Below the pieces are notes generated by a model that made no database searches, was not told the DNA's origin, and saw only the letters and a program-made list of their open reading frames with translations. Source: Didymodactylos carnosus (taxonomy: Eukaryota; Rotifera; Eurotatoria; Philodinida; Philodinidae). From it: 22,788 nucleotides of DNA. The translations under genes were made by a program, and so were the position numbers. Location: NCBI GenBank assembly GCA_905250885.1, contig CAJNOQ010002755.1, forward strand, positions 1 through 22,788. Direction: 5' to 3'. This document shows positions 1 through 9,396 of this stretch, piece by piece (positions within the stretch are counted from its first letter, which is position 1; every line of letters starts with the position of its first letter).

Positions 1-1108
1 TACAAACAGTTAAAATCGTAAAAGAAAGTTATTAAAAAAAAGTCCAAATTTATACCTCCGCGCTATGACCTTGAGTACCTCTGGTAAAATTTTGAACTCA
101 ATCGGACACAATGAAAAACCGAGTTTTCTGGAAAACTGATGAACGACAATAGTTAGACACTTGAAACAGAAACGAAACAGTACTCCATTGAGGTTCCAAT
201 CAGTTCTGAAAATATGAAGTCTTAGTGAGTTTTAGTTTTTATTTCACAGCATTTCTACGGAAAGCCCAAAATGAGGGGGGTATCCTTAAATAAAATTAAA
301 ATGAATTACAAAACAGCTGCTGTTACCCTCACATTTATAGCAACTGAAGTTGAAAACTTTTTGTGTTAAAATCTTACGGTTTTGTTCAATTATCTGGTTG
401 CGTTTTTTTATCTATAATTGTGATACATTCATAGAGAGATATTTAGCCTTTCGATTCTTATTACTGTTGGTTAGTAGTGTTTTTCAATCTACAATGATTG
501 TATGACTTTTCCTATTCTCGAATGTTTATTAAGAAATAAAAAGCAATTTTCTCATTTGTCTAATACTTAATAGATGTAAACACCATTTTGACTTTATGTT
601 TTAATGAAGTAAGTCAGCAATTTCGAATTATCTTTTATTCTTAATTTTGTTTGTGAAAACGAGGGTGAAGATTAAGTATCGCGGAAAACATTAATAAAAT
701 TCATATAAAGTTTAATGAAAAAACTTTTAACAAAAAAATTTTCACGAACATCAGATTTTCATATCCACTCGACGCCAATGATATTTCGAGAAGTTATCAT
801 ACTATTAGATTGATAGCAAAAATCCAAAAACCTACATCAATTTGACTATAAAAATCGTTTATAAACACAAAAGAAGTTTAATGATGATTATTTCCACTAA
901 ATCATAGTGGCATCAGCTGAATATTTAAATATGTAATCACTACCACATTAATAAACTATGATATAAAAAAATAACAAATCGAAATAAATAATTTTAGTCA
1001 TTGATAGAAGCAAGCTGTCGTCGTATCATTGATATCAAAATAGAATAGCCTTTTTGCTAGCAAAAGTTTCATATTCAAAAATTTACAATTTCTGCATGAA
1101 CGACAAAT
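1..1108. other. AT-rich intergenic sequence
   Basis: I see no open frame with recognisable protein content, no RNA gene and no clear repeat. The sequence is AT-rich with many short homopolymer runs. It may contain the promoter of the EF-hand gene that begins at 1109, but no TATA box or other element stands out. Confidence 0.5.
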
Positions 1109-1508
1109 ATGGCAGGTACGTTATCCATATTCATAGAGTTTCAAATAGAGAAAAAAAGCATTTTCTCTAACAATTCAACACTTTGTTCGTTTTTTACATT
1201 TTCTAAGCTCCTTCAAATACGACAACAACAAATAAAAATGACAATTTAAGAAATGAATTTCGAATGTTTGATATCAACAATGATGGATACATTACAGGAG
1301 ATGAATTAAAGATAGTATTGCAAAAAATTTTACCGAATTATGATTTACCAGACAGTGAAATAAAACGAATGATTAGTAATGTAGATTTAGATAAAGATGG
1401 TCGAATAAATTATGATGGTATCAACATATATAATATTTCTAATAGTTTTCTTGATTTTCTTTGTTTTTAGAATTTATTCAAAGTATTCATGCTCAACCAA
1501 AAAAGTAA
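1109..1508 (+). CDS. Small two-EF-hand calcium-binding protein (calmodulin-like half)
   Basis: Three exons, 1109-1115, 1208-1417 and 1471-1508, with introns starting GTACGT and GTATCA and ending AAG and TTTTTAG, join without a frame break to give 84 residues. Two canonical EF-hand loops are visible: DINNDGYITGDE (about residues 24-35) and DLDKDGRINYDE (about 62-73). Calcium-ligand positions 1, 3, 5, 9 and 12 are filled by acidic or polar residues and a Gly sits at position 6. The second loop is completed only by the splice, where G plus AA makes the Glu at position 12; this is strong support for the third exon. An in-frame stop lies just upstream of the ATG at 1109. The family binds calcium and acts as a sensor or buffer. 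At half the length of calmodulin, with a low-complexity Thr/Asn start and no membrane or signal segment, it is probably cytosolic. The partner is unknown. The seven-base first exon is the weakest part. Confidence 0.75.
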
Positions 1509-1580
1509 TGGCTAAATGTTACAAAAAAGACTCTTATATTAATGTAATTAAAGTTTTAATGCAATTTTTATTTTTCAGTT

Positions 1581-1586
1581 AATAAA
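1581..1586 (+). promoter_or_regulatory. Candidate poly(A) signal AATAAA of the EF-hand gene
   Basis: AATAAA lies about 73 bases after the TAA stop at 1506-1508, in a T-rich stretch. It is the first perfect hexamer downstream, so a short 3' UTR is likely. Confidence 0.4.
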
Positions 1587-2030
1587 CGGTTCTGTTTCAG
1601 TAGAAATAATTTTAGCGTAATAAAAATAAACAAGAGAAACATATTTCAATAATTAAAAGAAAAATAATTTAATTAAAATGATTATCAAAAACCATCAGAT
1701 GTTGTCTTACGCGCTCATTGGTTTAAACTTTATTTAAGATACTAAATGGTGTACTACCATCGATAACTGAATTGTCATTGTAGACACCGTAATAATACAA
1801 CTGGGCCTTTAATCTTAAATCGATCTATTACGATATATACCTAGAGTGTATAAGACTCTCGTTTTTGTTCAAAAACATAAAAAATTATTACGATTATCTA
1901 TAAGTAACAGTAAAACTGTTTTTCAATCTTATAATACAAAATTCGGAATTCAAAGAATATCAAATTTGATTGCAAAAACATCGCTTCGATTTTTCCTAAC
2001 AAACGTTACACACATCCCCATAAAAAAAGT
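1587..2030. other. Intergenic sequence, nothing recognised
   Basis: AT-rich sequence with one 67-codon open run (1846-2049) that begins without a convincing start and matches no family I know. I treat it as non-coding. Confidence 0.4.
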
Positions 2031-2460
2031 CCAGTGCGGTACTGGTTAAAATCAGTGTGCACCAGTGCGCATGGCATGCCATCCGTCACTGACACTGATT
2101 GGCAACGGTACCCAATAAGTGCCGTACTGAAATTTATTTAACTAGTTTAATTAGTTTTTTATTATGGTTGTTTATACTGAATTTTGTATTAGAGTGCGAC
2201 ACTGATCAATACCACATTGAAATGCCAAAACCATGCGGCATTGGCTCAGCACTTCTCTTATAAGAAGAAAAAGATGAAGTCAGAAAGACATTCGAAATAT
2301 TAGAAGTATACGGTGCTGTAATATAGACAGAAATTGACAAAACAAAATGATGATTGAAAACAAAACTTCGCCATTGGAGCAAGATTTTTGCATTTTTTCT
2401 GGCACCGGTGCCAGAAAAAAAATTATTCGATACCGGTGCGCATTCGTGAGCAACCAGTGC
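2031..2460. repeat. Cluster of CCRGTGC words around a 28-base perfect palindrome
   Basis: In an AT-rich background the word CC(A/G)GTGC occurs at 2031-2037, 2062-2068, 2405-2411, 2433-2439 and 2454-2460. The near-identical 12-mers AGTGCGGTACTG and AGTGCCGTACTG occur at 2033-2044 and 2118-2129. Bases 2393-2420 form a perfect palindrome: six T, CTGGCACC, its mirror complement GGTGCCAG, then six A. It could form a hairpin with a 14-base stem and no loop. A decayed satellite or the core of an inverted-repeat element would both fit. I found no flanking target-site duplication. Confidence 0.45.
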
Positions 2461-2990
2461 CGATAAAATATTTTTTTGCAGAGATTAGTATAACATGGCG
2501 TCTTGGATATCGTCTAAAATTAACTTAACATTGTTATTAGATTTTAGTTAGATTGAAATTTCATAACAATCCGATTAAACAATGTTTTACTATATCATCC
2601 TCATATTGTTGCACGAAAAAAATAGCTCTGCAGCTAATTTTTCCTCTTGAAGGCAAAAAATAGACTTTTTAAGTTGACTTAGTTTAAGTTTCAGAATGAT
2701 ATAATGGGAATTTATATTCTCGATTTCGTTCTGGTTCAAGATTAAAGCTTAAACCAAACCATAGACTTTTCCGACCATTTTTTCAACATGTTTCACATAA
2801 CATCTAAGAGAAAAAACGACGGATATATACACAACTGGAGGAGCTCTACAGGAGAGGCATAGTGGGCTTTTGCAGCTAAAAAAAAGTTGTGTATATACGG
2901 GCGGAGTTATGCAGAAGTATCCTACAAGACTTTGTTCAACGTTTAAGTTAATGTATATAGAAATCAGACATTTTTCCCTTGCTTATATTT
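2461..2990. other. Intergenic sequence, nothing recognised
   Basis: AT-rich with no supported gene. The open frame that begins near 2870 runs into the tandem repeats that follow and has repeat-derived content, so I do not call it. Confidence 0.35.
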
Positions 2991-3044
2991 CGCTGTTTCA
3001 AGATTCACTGTTCCAAGATTCAAGATTTCGCTGTTTCAAGATTT
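2991..3044 (+). repeat. Short minisatellite, about 15-base unit
   Basis: The unit CGCTGTTTCAAGATT appears at 2991-3005, then as CACTGTTCCAAGATT at 3006-3020, as a partial CAAGATT, and again from 3028 to about 3043. This is three and a half imperfect copies. Confidence 0.6.
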
Positions 3045-3054
3045 TGGGTCCCGT

Positions 3055-3400
3055 CACTGCCGAACTTTTCTGGAGTTCCTCGCCCCTGATGGATAATTTT
3101 TTTGATTTTCGGCGCCACCACCGAAGTTTTTTGGAGGTCCACCCCATACAAACTTGTTTTAGCGTCATTATTTTGATTGAAAATAAAATAAAAAATTTGT
3201 TGAAATTGACAATGGATCTTGGCTTAAACTAAGTTTCGTATTCAAATTTGGTTGTGCCCCCCTACACTGATGATCCAAAGGTTTAAATAATCGTGTAGTC
3301 TCCGCTGCCGAAGGTCGAAAATCTTTTAACGAGGCTCTACCGCCGCCGCTGGTCGGAAAACTTTTGTTACACGCCGTCATCGATTTTCCGACCGGTGCAC
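3055..3400. repeat. Degenerate tandem repeats with CCGAA...TTTT core
   Basis: CACTGCCGAACTTTTCTGGAG at about 3055 recurs 61 bases later as CACCACCGAAGTTTTTTGGAG at about 3116, with similar sequence following each copy. Two looser relatives, CTGCCGAAGGTCGAAAAT and CGCTGGTCGGAAAACTTTT, lie near 3305 and 3347. The segment is richer in GC than its surroundings. The open frames crossing it in both directions look like by-products of the repeats. Confidence 0.45.
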
Positions 3401-3493
3401 AGGTCTAGCCACATTCTGATGATATTGGATAAAAAATGTTATTTAGTTACCACGAAAGTCAAGGTTGTCAATGATTTTGCGAAGTATTCGTCT

Positions 3494-4205
3494 TCAATCG
3501 AAATTAATTACAATATTTGAAGCGCAAACTCCTTTTAAATCGAGTTCTACAGCGCCTTTCAAAACCTCGGTGTTTTCTGCCGTATATCCAAAGGCTATTT
3601 GTTCTACAGCACTATTTGAACCCCTCAGATTTGATTTCAACTCCTCGAGAAAACTTTCAAAAATGAAGTCTTCGCAGTTTTCTAATGAACCAGCTTCTAA
3701 ACACTGTGCTGATTTGAGATGTTGAGTGTGAAGTGTTATCGTTTGTAAGTACGGTGGAAATAATATATTCCATGACTTTTTGAAATCAGACAGGCTTCGT
3801 ATTCATCGATCAATTCAATTCTGAATGGACATACGTCGCCTCATCATTCTAATAATCCCGAACAAATAATACGTAAAATACAATTAGAAAGTTTGAGTAT
3901 TTTGGCAGAAAATCGTACAAAGTCGAGATGGTAAGACACATGATAAAAACTCTAATTTCCAGCCCTTTCCATCGACTTACTCTTGCAAATGTTCTTGGAC
4001 GTCGAAGAATATCATGAATGTAATGCAATTGTTTTATTTTCTTATTTATTTCACTAATTTTGTCGCGTTTCAATGAATCAGATACGAATGCTAACATTGA
4101 TTTTTTTATGACAAAGAAAAATTGTATGTATTCCATCAATAAGAAAACTTGACGGTGATAGTGATGGACGTAAAAGGGTACAGATCTTCGATCATCCTTT
4201 AACAC
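3494..4205 (-). pseudogene. Transposase-like fragment (decayed DNA transposon ORF)
   Basis: Read on the minus strand, 4205-3849 encodes a segment with a run like 'RRPRTFARVSRWKG' followed by a hydrophobic stretch ending 'FLPKYSNF'. This resembles the 'RKPR..L..RWKATEFR.FLLY' block of transposase-like proteins widespread in animal genomes. Further downstream, from about 3744 to 3494, comes 'GSLENCEDFIFESFLEEL' then 'NSAVEQIA', resembling the 'GPLD..SAFPFENYLG.LK' and 'NPLAQV' block of the same family, in the expected order. The two blocks are separated by stop codons and a frame change, with no splice pattern to join them, and there is no start-to-stop gene. I infer a dead copy. No terminal repeats were found. 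The family match is from memory; another domesticated or unknown gene is possible. Confidence 0.45.
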
Positions 4206-4297
4206 TATAATTGTTCTGATAGTTTCCCCCTACTCGATTATGTCTTCATTTTTGAATGATTGCGAAGAGTATCGCAAGTCAGATCAACTCACTTACG

Positions 4298-4956
4298 ACC
4301 TTTAACATCTCAAATCTTCATTTTAACATATCCAAACGGCTTTTCTCCTCATCAAAACGGCGCCTGATGAGGTGCTCGTCACTAATTCTTACCTTACACG
4401 TTGAACAATGTCAATCGTGCTACCACTGAAGGATCAGCGGTGACGAAACCAACACTTGCTTTTTTCATCAATGTGGGAAATCTATTTACTGAACTTGTCG
4501 TGTTAATTCATACCACATCGCCGGATCGATCTCAGTGAATTATATGGGTAATCTTCTCGTACTTGTTAGCAAACGTGATTTTCTACTCACGCGTCCGCCC
4601 TCTTTTGTTTTGCAACAAATCAAAGATCAGAACACATTTCGGGCAATACTCGCGCAAGTATCATCATCAATGTCTCCAGCACTGATCACTGCACACATTG
4701 CTATGGATCGCATTCAACTTACGAAGATGGACGACAAGCTCTGGAAAAGGCCCTAAAAAAGTATCATGATGCGTACAACGTCATCCCAACAGCTCGCAGT
4801 TGGTTTGATAAAGTATTTCGTAAGAACATCAATTTTGTCGTGAAAGTGGTAACTGCTCCTTTTCGCGTGCTCGGCCACATTTTGGGACTTAGCTACACGA
4901 ATCAAGCGTCTGTGAATATGGCTGATGTGCATTATATATATAACGGACGCTCGTAA
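4298..4956 (+). pseudogene. Broken coding-like stretch of unknown family
   Basis: The plus strand carries successive segments with protein-like composition, a hydrophobic-amphipathic pattern and higher GC than the flanks. The clearest are an open run at about 4535-4756 and, in another frame, a run ending at the stop 4954-4956 that contains 'EKALKKYHDAYNV', 'WFDKVFRKNINFVVKVV' and 'FRVLGHILGL'. The frame changes more than once along the stretch and no splice signals explain this, so it looks broken in at least two or three places. I do not recognise the family. It lies next to the transposase-like fragment on the opposite strand and could be part of the same mobile debris or an unrelated dead gene. 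Confidence 0.35.
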
Positions 4957-5875
4957 CTAGAAGTGCATTAAGCACCTTTTATTTTCATGATCACATTTAT
5001 TCATCACAGAGGCACAAGTCTATAATGGACGATAGAAATTTCCACTATCTCAGTTCTAGTATCTTAATCCGAAAAGCAGACAAATGGGAAAGCTGTTGGA
5101 AAATTAACTGAAAAAAGTGGAACTTTTTATTATATTTTGATTAATCAGTCAATTTCCTTTCTGAAAAACTAAATTGATCAGTTGTAACTCGTCTTATCCT
5201 CTCGTAGCATCTTCTGAAATAGCGAAACAGCTTGTCATATCATCCCTGCTTTTTCTTGTCTTCCTCAATTACTGTTAAACAGTAGATTTTTGCTCATGGC
5301 GAACCATTTTTCAAAGCAAACCCGATTTGATAACTGAGATTACAGAATGATGCCAATGGATATAATACTTCTGCATTGTATAAAGCTGATTAGCGTAATC
5401 ACAAGATGTAATCGCTCTAATAAGTATTAAATATGTGTTTAGTCATTAAATTATAAGATTAAAATGGCGGTGATAGTATGCGATACAGTTTAGTGTCTTG
5501 TTTTCCCATATTAACACCGACTATTGTCAACTAATATTTAAACACTTGTTTATTTGCATGAAAATTTGCCTCGAAAGCATCATGGTCAAATTTTGAACAT
5601 CTTTTTGAAAAAATCCTTTGTTTTTCCGACATTACCAGAGTACTTTCAGTTTTTGTTTAATCAATTCAACAGCGGGAAAGAGGAAAGCGATATATCGTAG
5701 TTTAAAATATATTTTTTCTCTCTACTACTACATTCTTAAACACGATTAAAAAAATATGCGATCACACTACAAAATCGTTGATCATCATTAATTTTTAATC
5801 ATGGTTACGTGTGTAATGTGACTATAATGACATTGAAATCATTTTAACGTAATAAAAGTGAAAACTCTGCACTTA
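4957..5875. other. Intergenic sequence upstream of the TPR gene
   Basis: AT-rich, with no open frame or repeat I can support. It presumably contains the promoter of the gene starting at 5897. Confidence 0.4.
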
Positions 5876-5887
5876 ATCTACTTTTAG
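5876..5887 (+). promoter_or_regulatory. Splice acceptor just before the start codon (5' UTR intron or spliced-leader site)
   Basis: A pyrimidine-rich run ending TACTTTTAG at 5887 lies nine bases before the ATG at 5897, and no convincing upstream coding exon is visible. It may be the end of a 5' UTR intron, an acceptor for spliced-leader trans-splicing, or the end of an intron behind a coding exon I missed. Confidence 0.4.
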
Positions 5888-5896
5888 ACCGTCTTC

Positions 5897-7458
5897 ATGG
5901 GATTTTATTCACCTCTAAATCATTTGTACACAATTTACAATGTCTTTTTTGCGTTCAATCCAACTAGTTCAACAAAAAGTTTGCCTTCTTGCAAGATTAA
6001 CAACGGTGGTACATCCGTTTCGAAATACACGTTGAATTTAAATAATGAGCTTGTAATGGAGAAAAAGCAATTAAAAACAAACAAATGTTCATCGATAGGT
6101 TCGTTCGTTTCCATTATATCTTACTAATAGTATATATATAATATATATGGTGAACTATTTCTATTTAGATCCTGACAGCATACTTATGAACATTATGCGA
6201 CAAAAGAAAAAAAGTAACTGGACAGTGTATGACTGTGAGATCGGCGAGAATGATCTAACTAACCATATCGAGTGAGCAAGTTGGCTTTATAGATTAACAT
6301 TGACCTTTTTTCTTTTGCGCAAAATTGCATTTCGATTTTTAAGTCATTCGTTCTCCACGTACATAAACCAGCGATAAGTAGAACTTACTCATTTTATTTT
6401 AGGTTAGCAAACTCTGATTTTTCATATTTATCCACGCAAAAATATTTGCAATACCACAGTCAATCAATGGCTTACACGCAGATAGTACCATTATCAAATG
6501 AAACAACTTCATCTTCAAACGGAACATTGAATAGCTTACTTTCTAAATCGATGTTGACGACAACCAATTATTCTTTATCATCTTTTCTATTATCATTTTC
6601 ATCTGATTTAAACTGTTTACCATACACAAATTCAACCGTCTATGATCATTTAACTGGAATACAACAACGTTTTATCTATCCGATTTATCTTGAACCAAAT
6701 GTTGCTGTCGTATTTCATATCAAGTCACAAGCTCAATTAAAATCTGTAGCGAAAAAATTGTTATTTTTAAAAAATAAAGTAATGATTGAATTTGCAAAGA
6801 AGAAATCTTTTGATATCATTAACATAAAGTTTATTTCTTTGTTTAGTATCCTGTGCCGATAGAAGTATACAGTTTAATTGGTAATTATTTCCGTATCTTA
6901 GGCAACGTATATCAATCAATCGAATGTTTTCGTTGTGGATTGGCAATAGATCCCTACGCATCACTCATTCTAATTAATTTAGCTCGTATTATGTATAATT
7001 TAAATCATACAAATGATACTATTTATTTAATTCAACAATCTATAGACAATCGATTAGATCATACGGCAACATGGTTAGAACATTATGTACTGGGTCAAGC
7101 ATATGAGAAATTAAAACAGTATTCACATGCATGTAAACATTTTCAATTCACTCTTAGTTTAAAAAAACATTTTCAATCTGCACTAAATTATATTAATCGA
7201 CTAAATTGTACTAATAATCGAAATATTAAGAAAATTATTCAACAACAACCTTATAGAGAGAATGAAAAAAATCGATCGTTTATTTCCCTAGGTTTTCTTT
7301 TAATGTTGACTTGTTTTTTATGTTTCATATTATTTACATTTATGTTAGATAATATTATCACGCTAACCAATGATGAGCATCATCAACATCAACGTTTTCG
7401 AAGACGTTTTAAACGTAGTCTCGTTGTCAGATCATTGAAAATAAATGCACAAAGATAA
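5897..7458 (+). CDS. TTC17-like tetratricopeptide-repeat protein with C-terminal membrane segment
   Basis: Four exons (5897-6098, 6169-6271, 6403-6778, 6847-7458) join in frame across GT-AG introns of 70, 131 and 68 bases to give 430 residues. The segment 'NCLPYTNSTVYDHLTGIQQRF' aligns by eye with 'LPYSIHAFQHLRGVQERV' of animal TTC17. It is followed, as in TTC17, by TPR-type helices: about 233-265 ('IGNYFRILGNVYQSIECF', 'AIDPYASLILINLARI') and about 307-340 ('YVLGQAYEKLKQYSHACKHF'). TTC17 is a protein of about 1,140 residues linked to actin and ciliogenesis; this one is under half that length and ends after the first TPR block. A hydrophobic segment at about 372-394 is followed by a very basic tail (RFRRRFKRS), which suggests membrane anchoring. 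The middle region is Ser/Thr/Asn-rich. The start is the first Met after a strong acceptor, so a further 5' exon cannot be excluded. Confidence 0.7.
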
Positions 7459-7463
7459 ATAAA
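7458..7463 (+). promoter_or_regulatory. Poly(A) signal AATAAA overlapping the stop codon
   Basis: The hexamer begins on the last base of the TAA stop of the TPR gene. If it is used, the 3' UTR is only some 10-30 bases long. Confidence 0.45.
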
Positions 7464-9396
7464 TTATTTCTAGTTTTTATTTCTCTTCCATTGATGACTA
7501 TTTTCAATAGTATAAGGATAATTAACTATGGGCACTCTTTTTTTTTCTCAAAAGTTCGTCCGACAGTGAAGTGTATGTGTATTATTTCTGTTGTTGCAAT
7601 TGTGGTTTTTTTATTGATAAACAAAAATTTTTATTTGTTTTTTCGACTTTTTTTTTAAAAGTTTTAAAGAATGATAAGTAATATATTTTTTATATATTGT
7701 GTAACTGTTTTAAACAGAGAATGAGCATAAAGTGACAGATTACAAATACATGTGTTTCAAAATTACATTCTCTTTTTTATCAAATTTAAATCTGATTATT
7801 AGTAACGCAGCATCGTCAAAGACTTATCTGAAATACAGAAACAAACAGCGGTTAGACTTAATTAATGATTTAACCTTCTCTCTCTCTCTCTCAAAATTGT
7901 ATTTTCTATGCACACAATGAGAAATATTGAATGTAAATTTTTTCTATTCAAGTGTCTATTTCAGATTGATCTTATAGAAAAATAAAATATGAGTGAAAAC
8001 TCTTCTACGATAAGAATATGTTTTGTTTGTGTATTTTAAACACAATACAAAAACACGATATGTTCATTTTTGTCATAGAGTAGAGACTACGAAAGTAAAG
8101 ACGCCGGCGTATGAATGTTTAGAATAGTACATAAAAACGAGAGAAGCAGTAAAGAATCCAGAGACGTTAATTTCAATACAGGATACTTTCTCTTGTATGC
8201 ACAGAAAGGAATAATCAATGGAATTCTTGGATGTAGTTGTTCTTAAATAAATATTTCTGAAAGTAAATAAATATTAACTGAAAATTTCAGGATGCCGTTC
8301 TCTCTTCACCTTATTGGAAAATGTGAAGTAAATGCGTTCAAATTCATAACAAAGATAGATAATTGGAAAAGAAGATCGATATATTTTCATCCAAGTTTTT
8401 CCAACATGTTCTTCTATGGGTGGGTTTTCTTGGGTTTGGTTTTCATCCGTGTACATTACGACATCATCAGAACTTCATCTGATCGTATTCAAAATTGTAT
8501 CACAGACGCCCGGCATGATAGCTCTGATGTATAAATTTCTGTTTTTTCGTAAACTAACCGTATATTCTGTGACTCTAAGCGGAGCCAGTTTCTACTAAAA
8601 TTTGAATGAACAACGGTATAATAGTGATTGTCACATTATTTTCTTCTGCAATTATTTTTCAGAAAGAATTCTATTTTATTAAAGGTTTTCTGTAAAATTT
8701 CTCCAAGGCGCATAAAAAAAACTGGGTATATTCTGCAACTCTGACTGGGATGCACGTTGGAATATGCAAGAAAAAGTCTTTATGATAAAATTTTCAGTTT
8801 ATTTCGGTTTGAAGTACCGTATATTTCATTGATTATTTCACGATTCAACGATTTATATATTAAACAATTTAATGACCTGTTCTATCCAGTCTATTTTTAA
8901 TTCAAATAGTTGCAAAACAAAATATTTTCTTTCTTTCCTAGTAATACATAAGAAACGAATGAATAAAAATGAAAAAAAGAAATAACACATACATTTCTAG
9001 GAACTAATATATCATTTTAATATCACACAGATAACAACAACATTCGCCGTTTTTCAAAAGTAAAAACAAGCAAAACAAACAAAAATAAACAAAATATGTT
9101 ATCCCAAAAAGTAAAAAGACATGTGTATCATGTCATCTCTATACAGATACGTACATACAGTAGTGTACACGAAAAAGAAAACAAACTGATAAGAAAGAAA
9201 TGATTGTTTTTCTAATTGTGTTTTATCACGCACATTTTCAATTATCAAGCAAAACAAAAGAAAAAAATGAAAATAAAAAGCACAGTATATTTGACGGATG
9301 AAAGATAAAGGTAGAGTTAAAATACTTTCTGTTTTTTTTTTACTTAAATAACGCAAAAATGAATTATATTTAACTGTTATTATTATGATTAGTGTG
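7464..9396. other. Intergenic spacer between convergent genes
   Basis: This 1.9-kb stretch separates the 3' ends of the TPR gene (plus) and CMTR1 (minus). It is AT-rich, with a short (TC)n tract near 7879-7892 and many A or T runs. Overlapping open frames on both strands at 8274-8534 follow a possible acceptor (TTTCAG at 8291), but neither matches anything I know and no partner exon is visible. I see no RNA gene. Confidence 0.4.

Noticed and set aside
2870-3232. 120-codon open run on the plus strand
   Set aside because: It runs through a 15-base minisatellite and a 61-base tandem repeat, has no domain, and its composition follows the repeats.
3465-3725. 86-codon plus-strand open run
   Set aside because: It is the opposite strand of the second transposase-like block, which reads better on the minus strand.
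7879-7892. (TC)n microsatellite
   Set aside because: Too short to be more than ordinary simple sequence; noted in the spacer entry.
8274-8534. Overlapping open runs on both strands, 60-80 codons
   Set aside because: No recognised motif, no partner exons and no poly(A) signal in a fitting place. A possible acceptor before 8292 is not enough.
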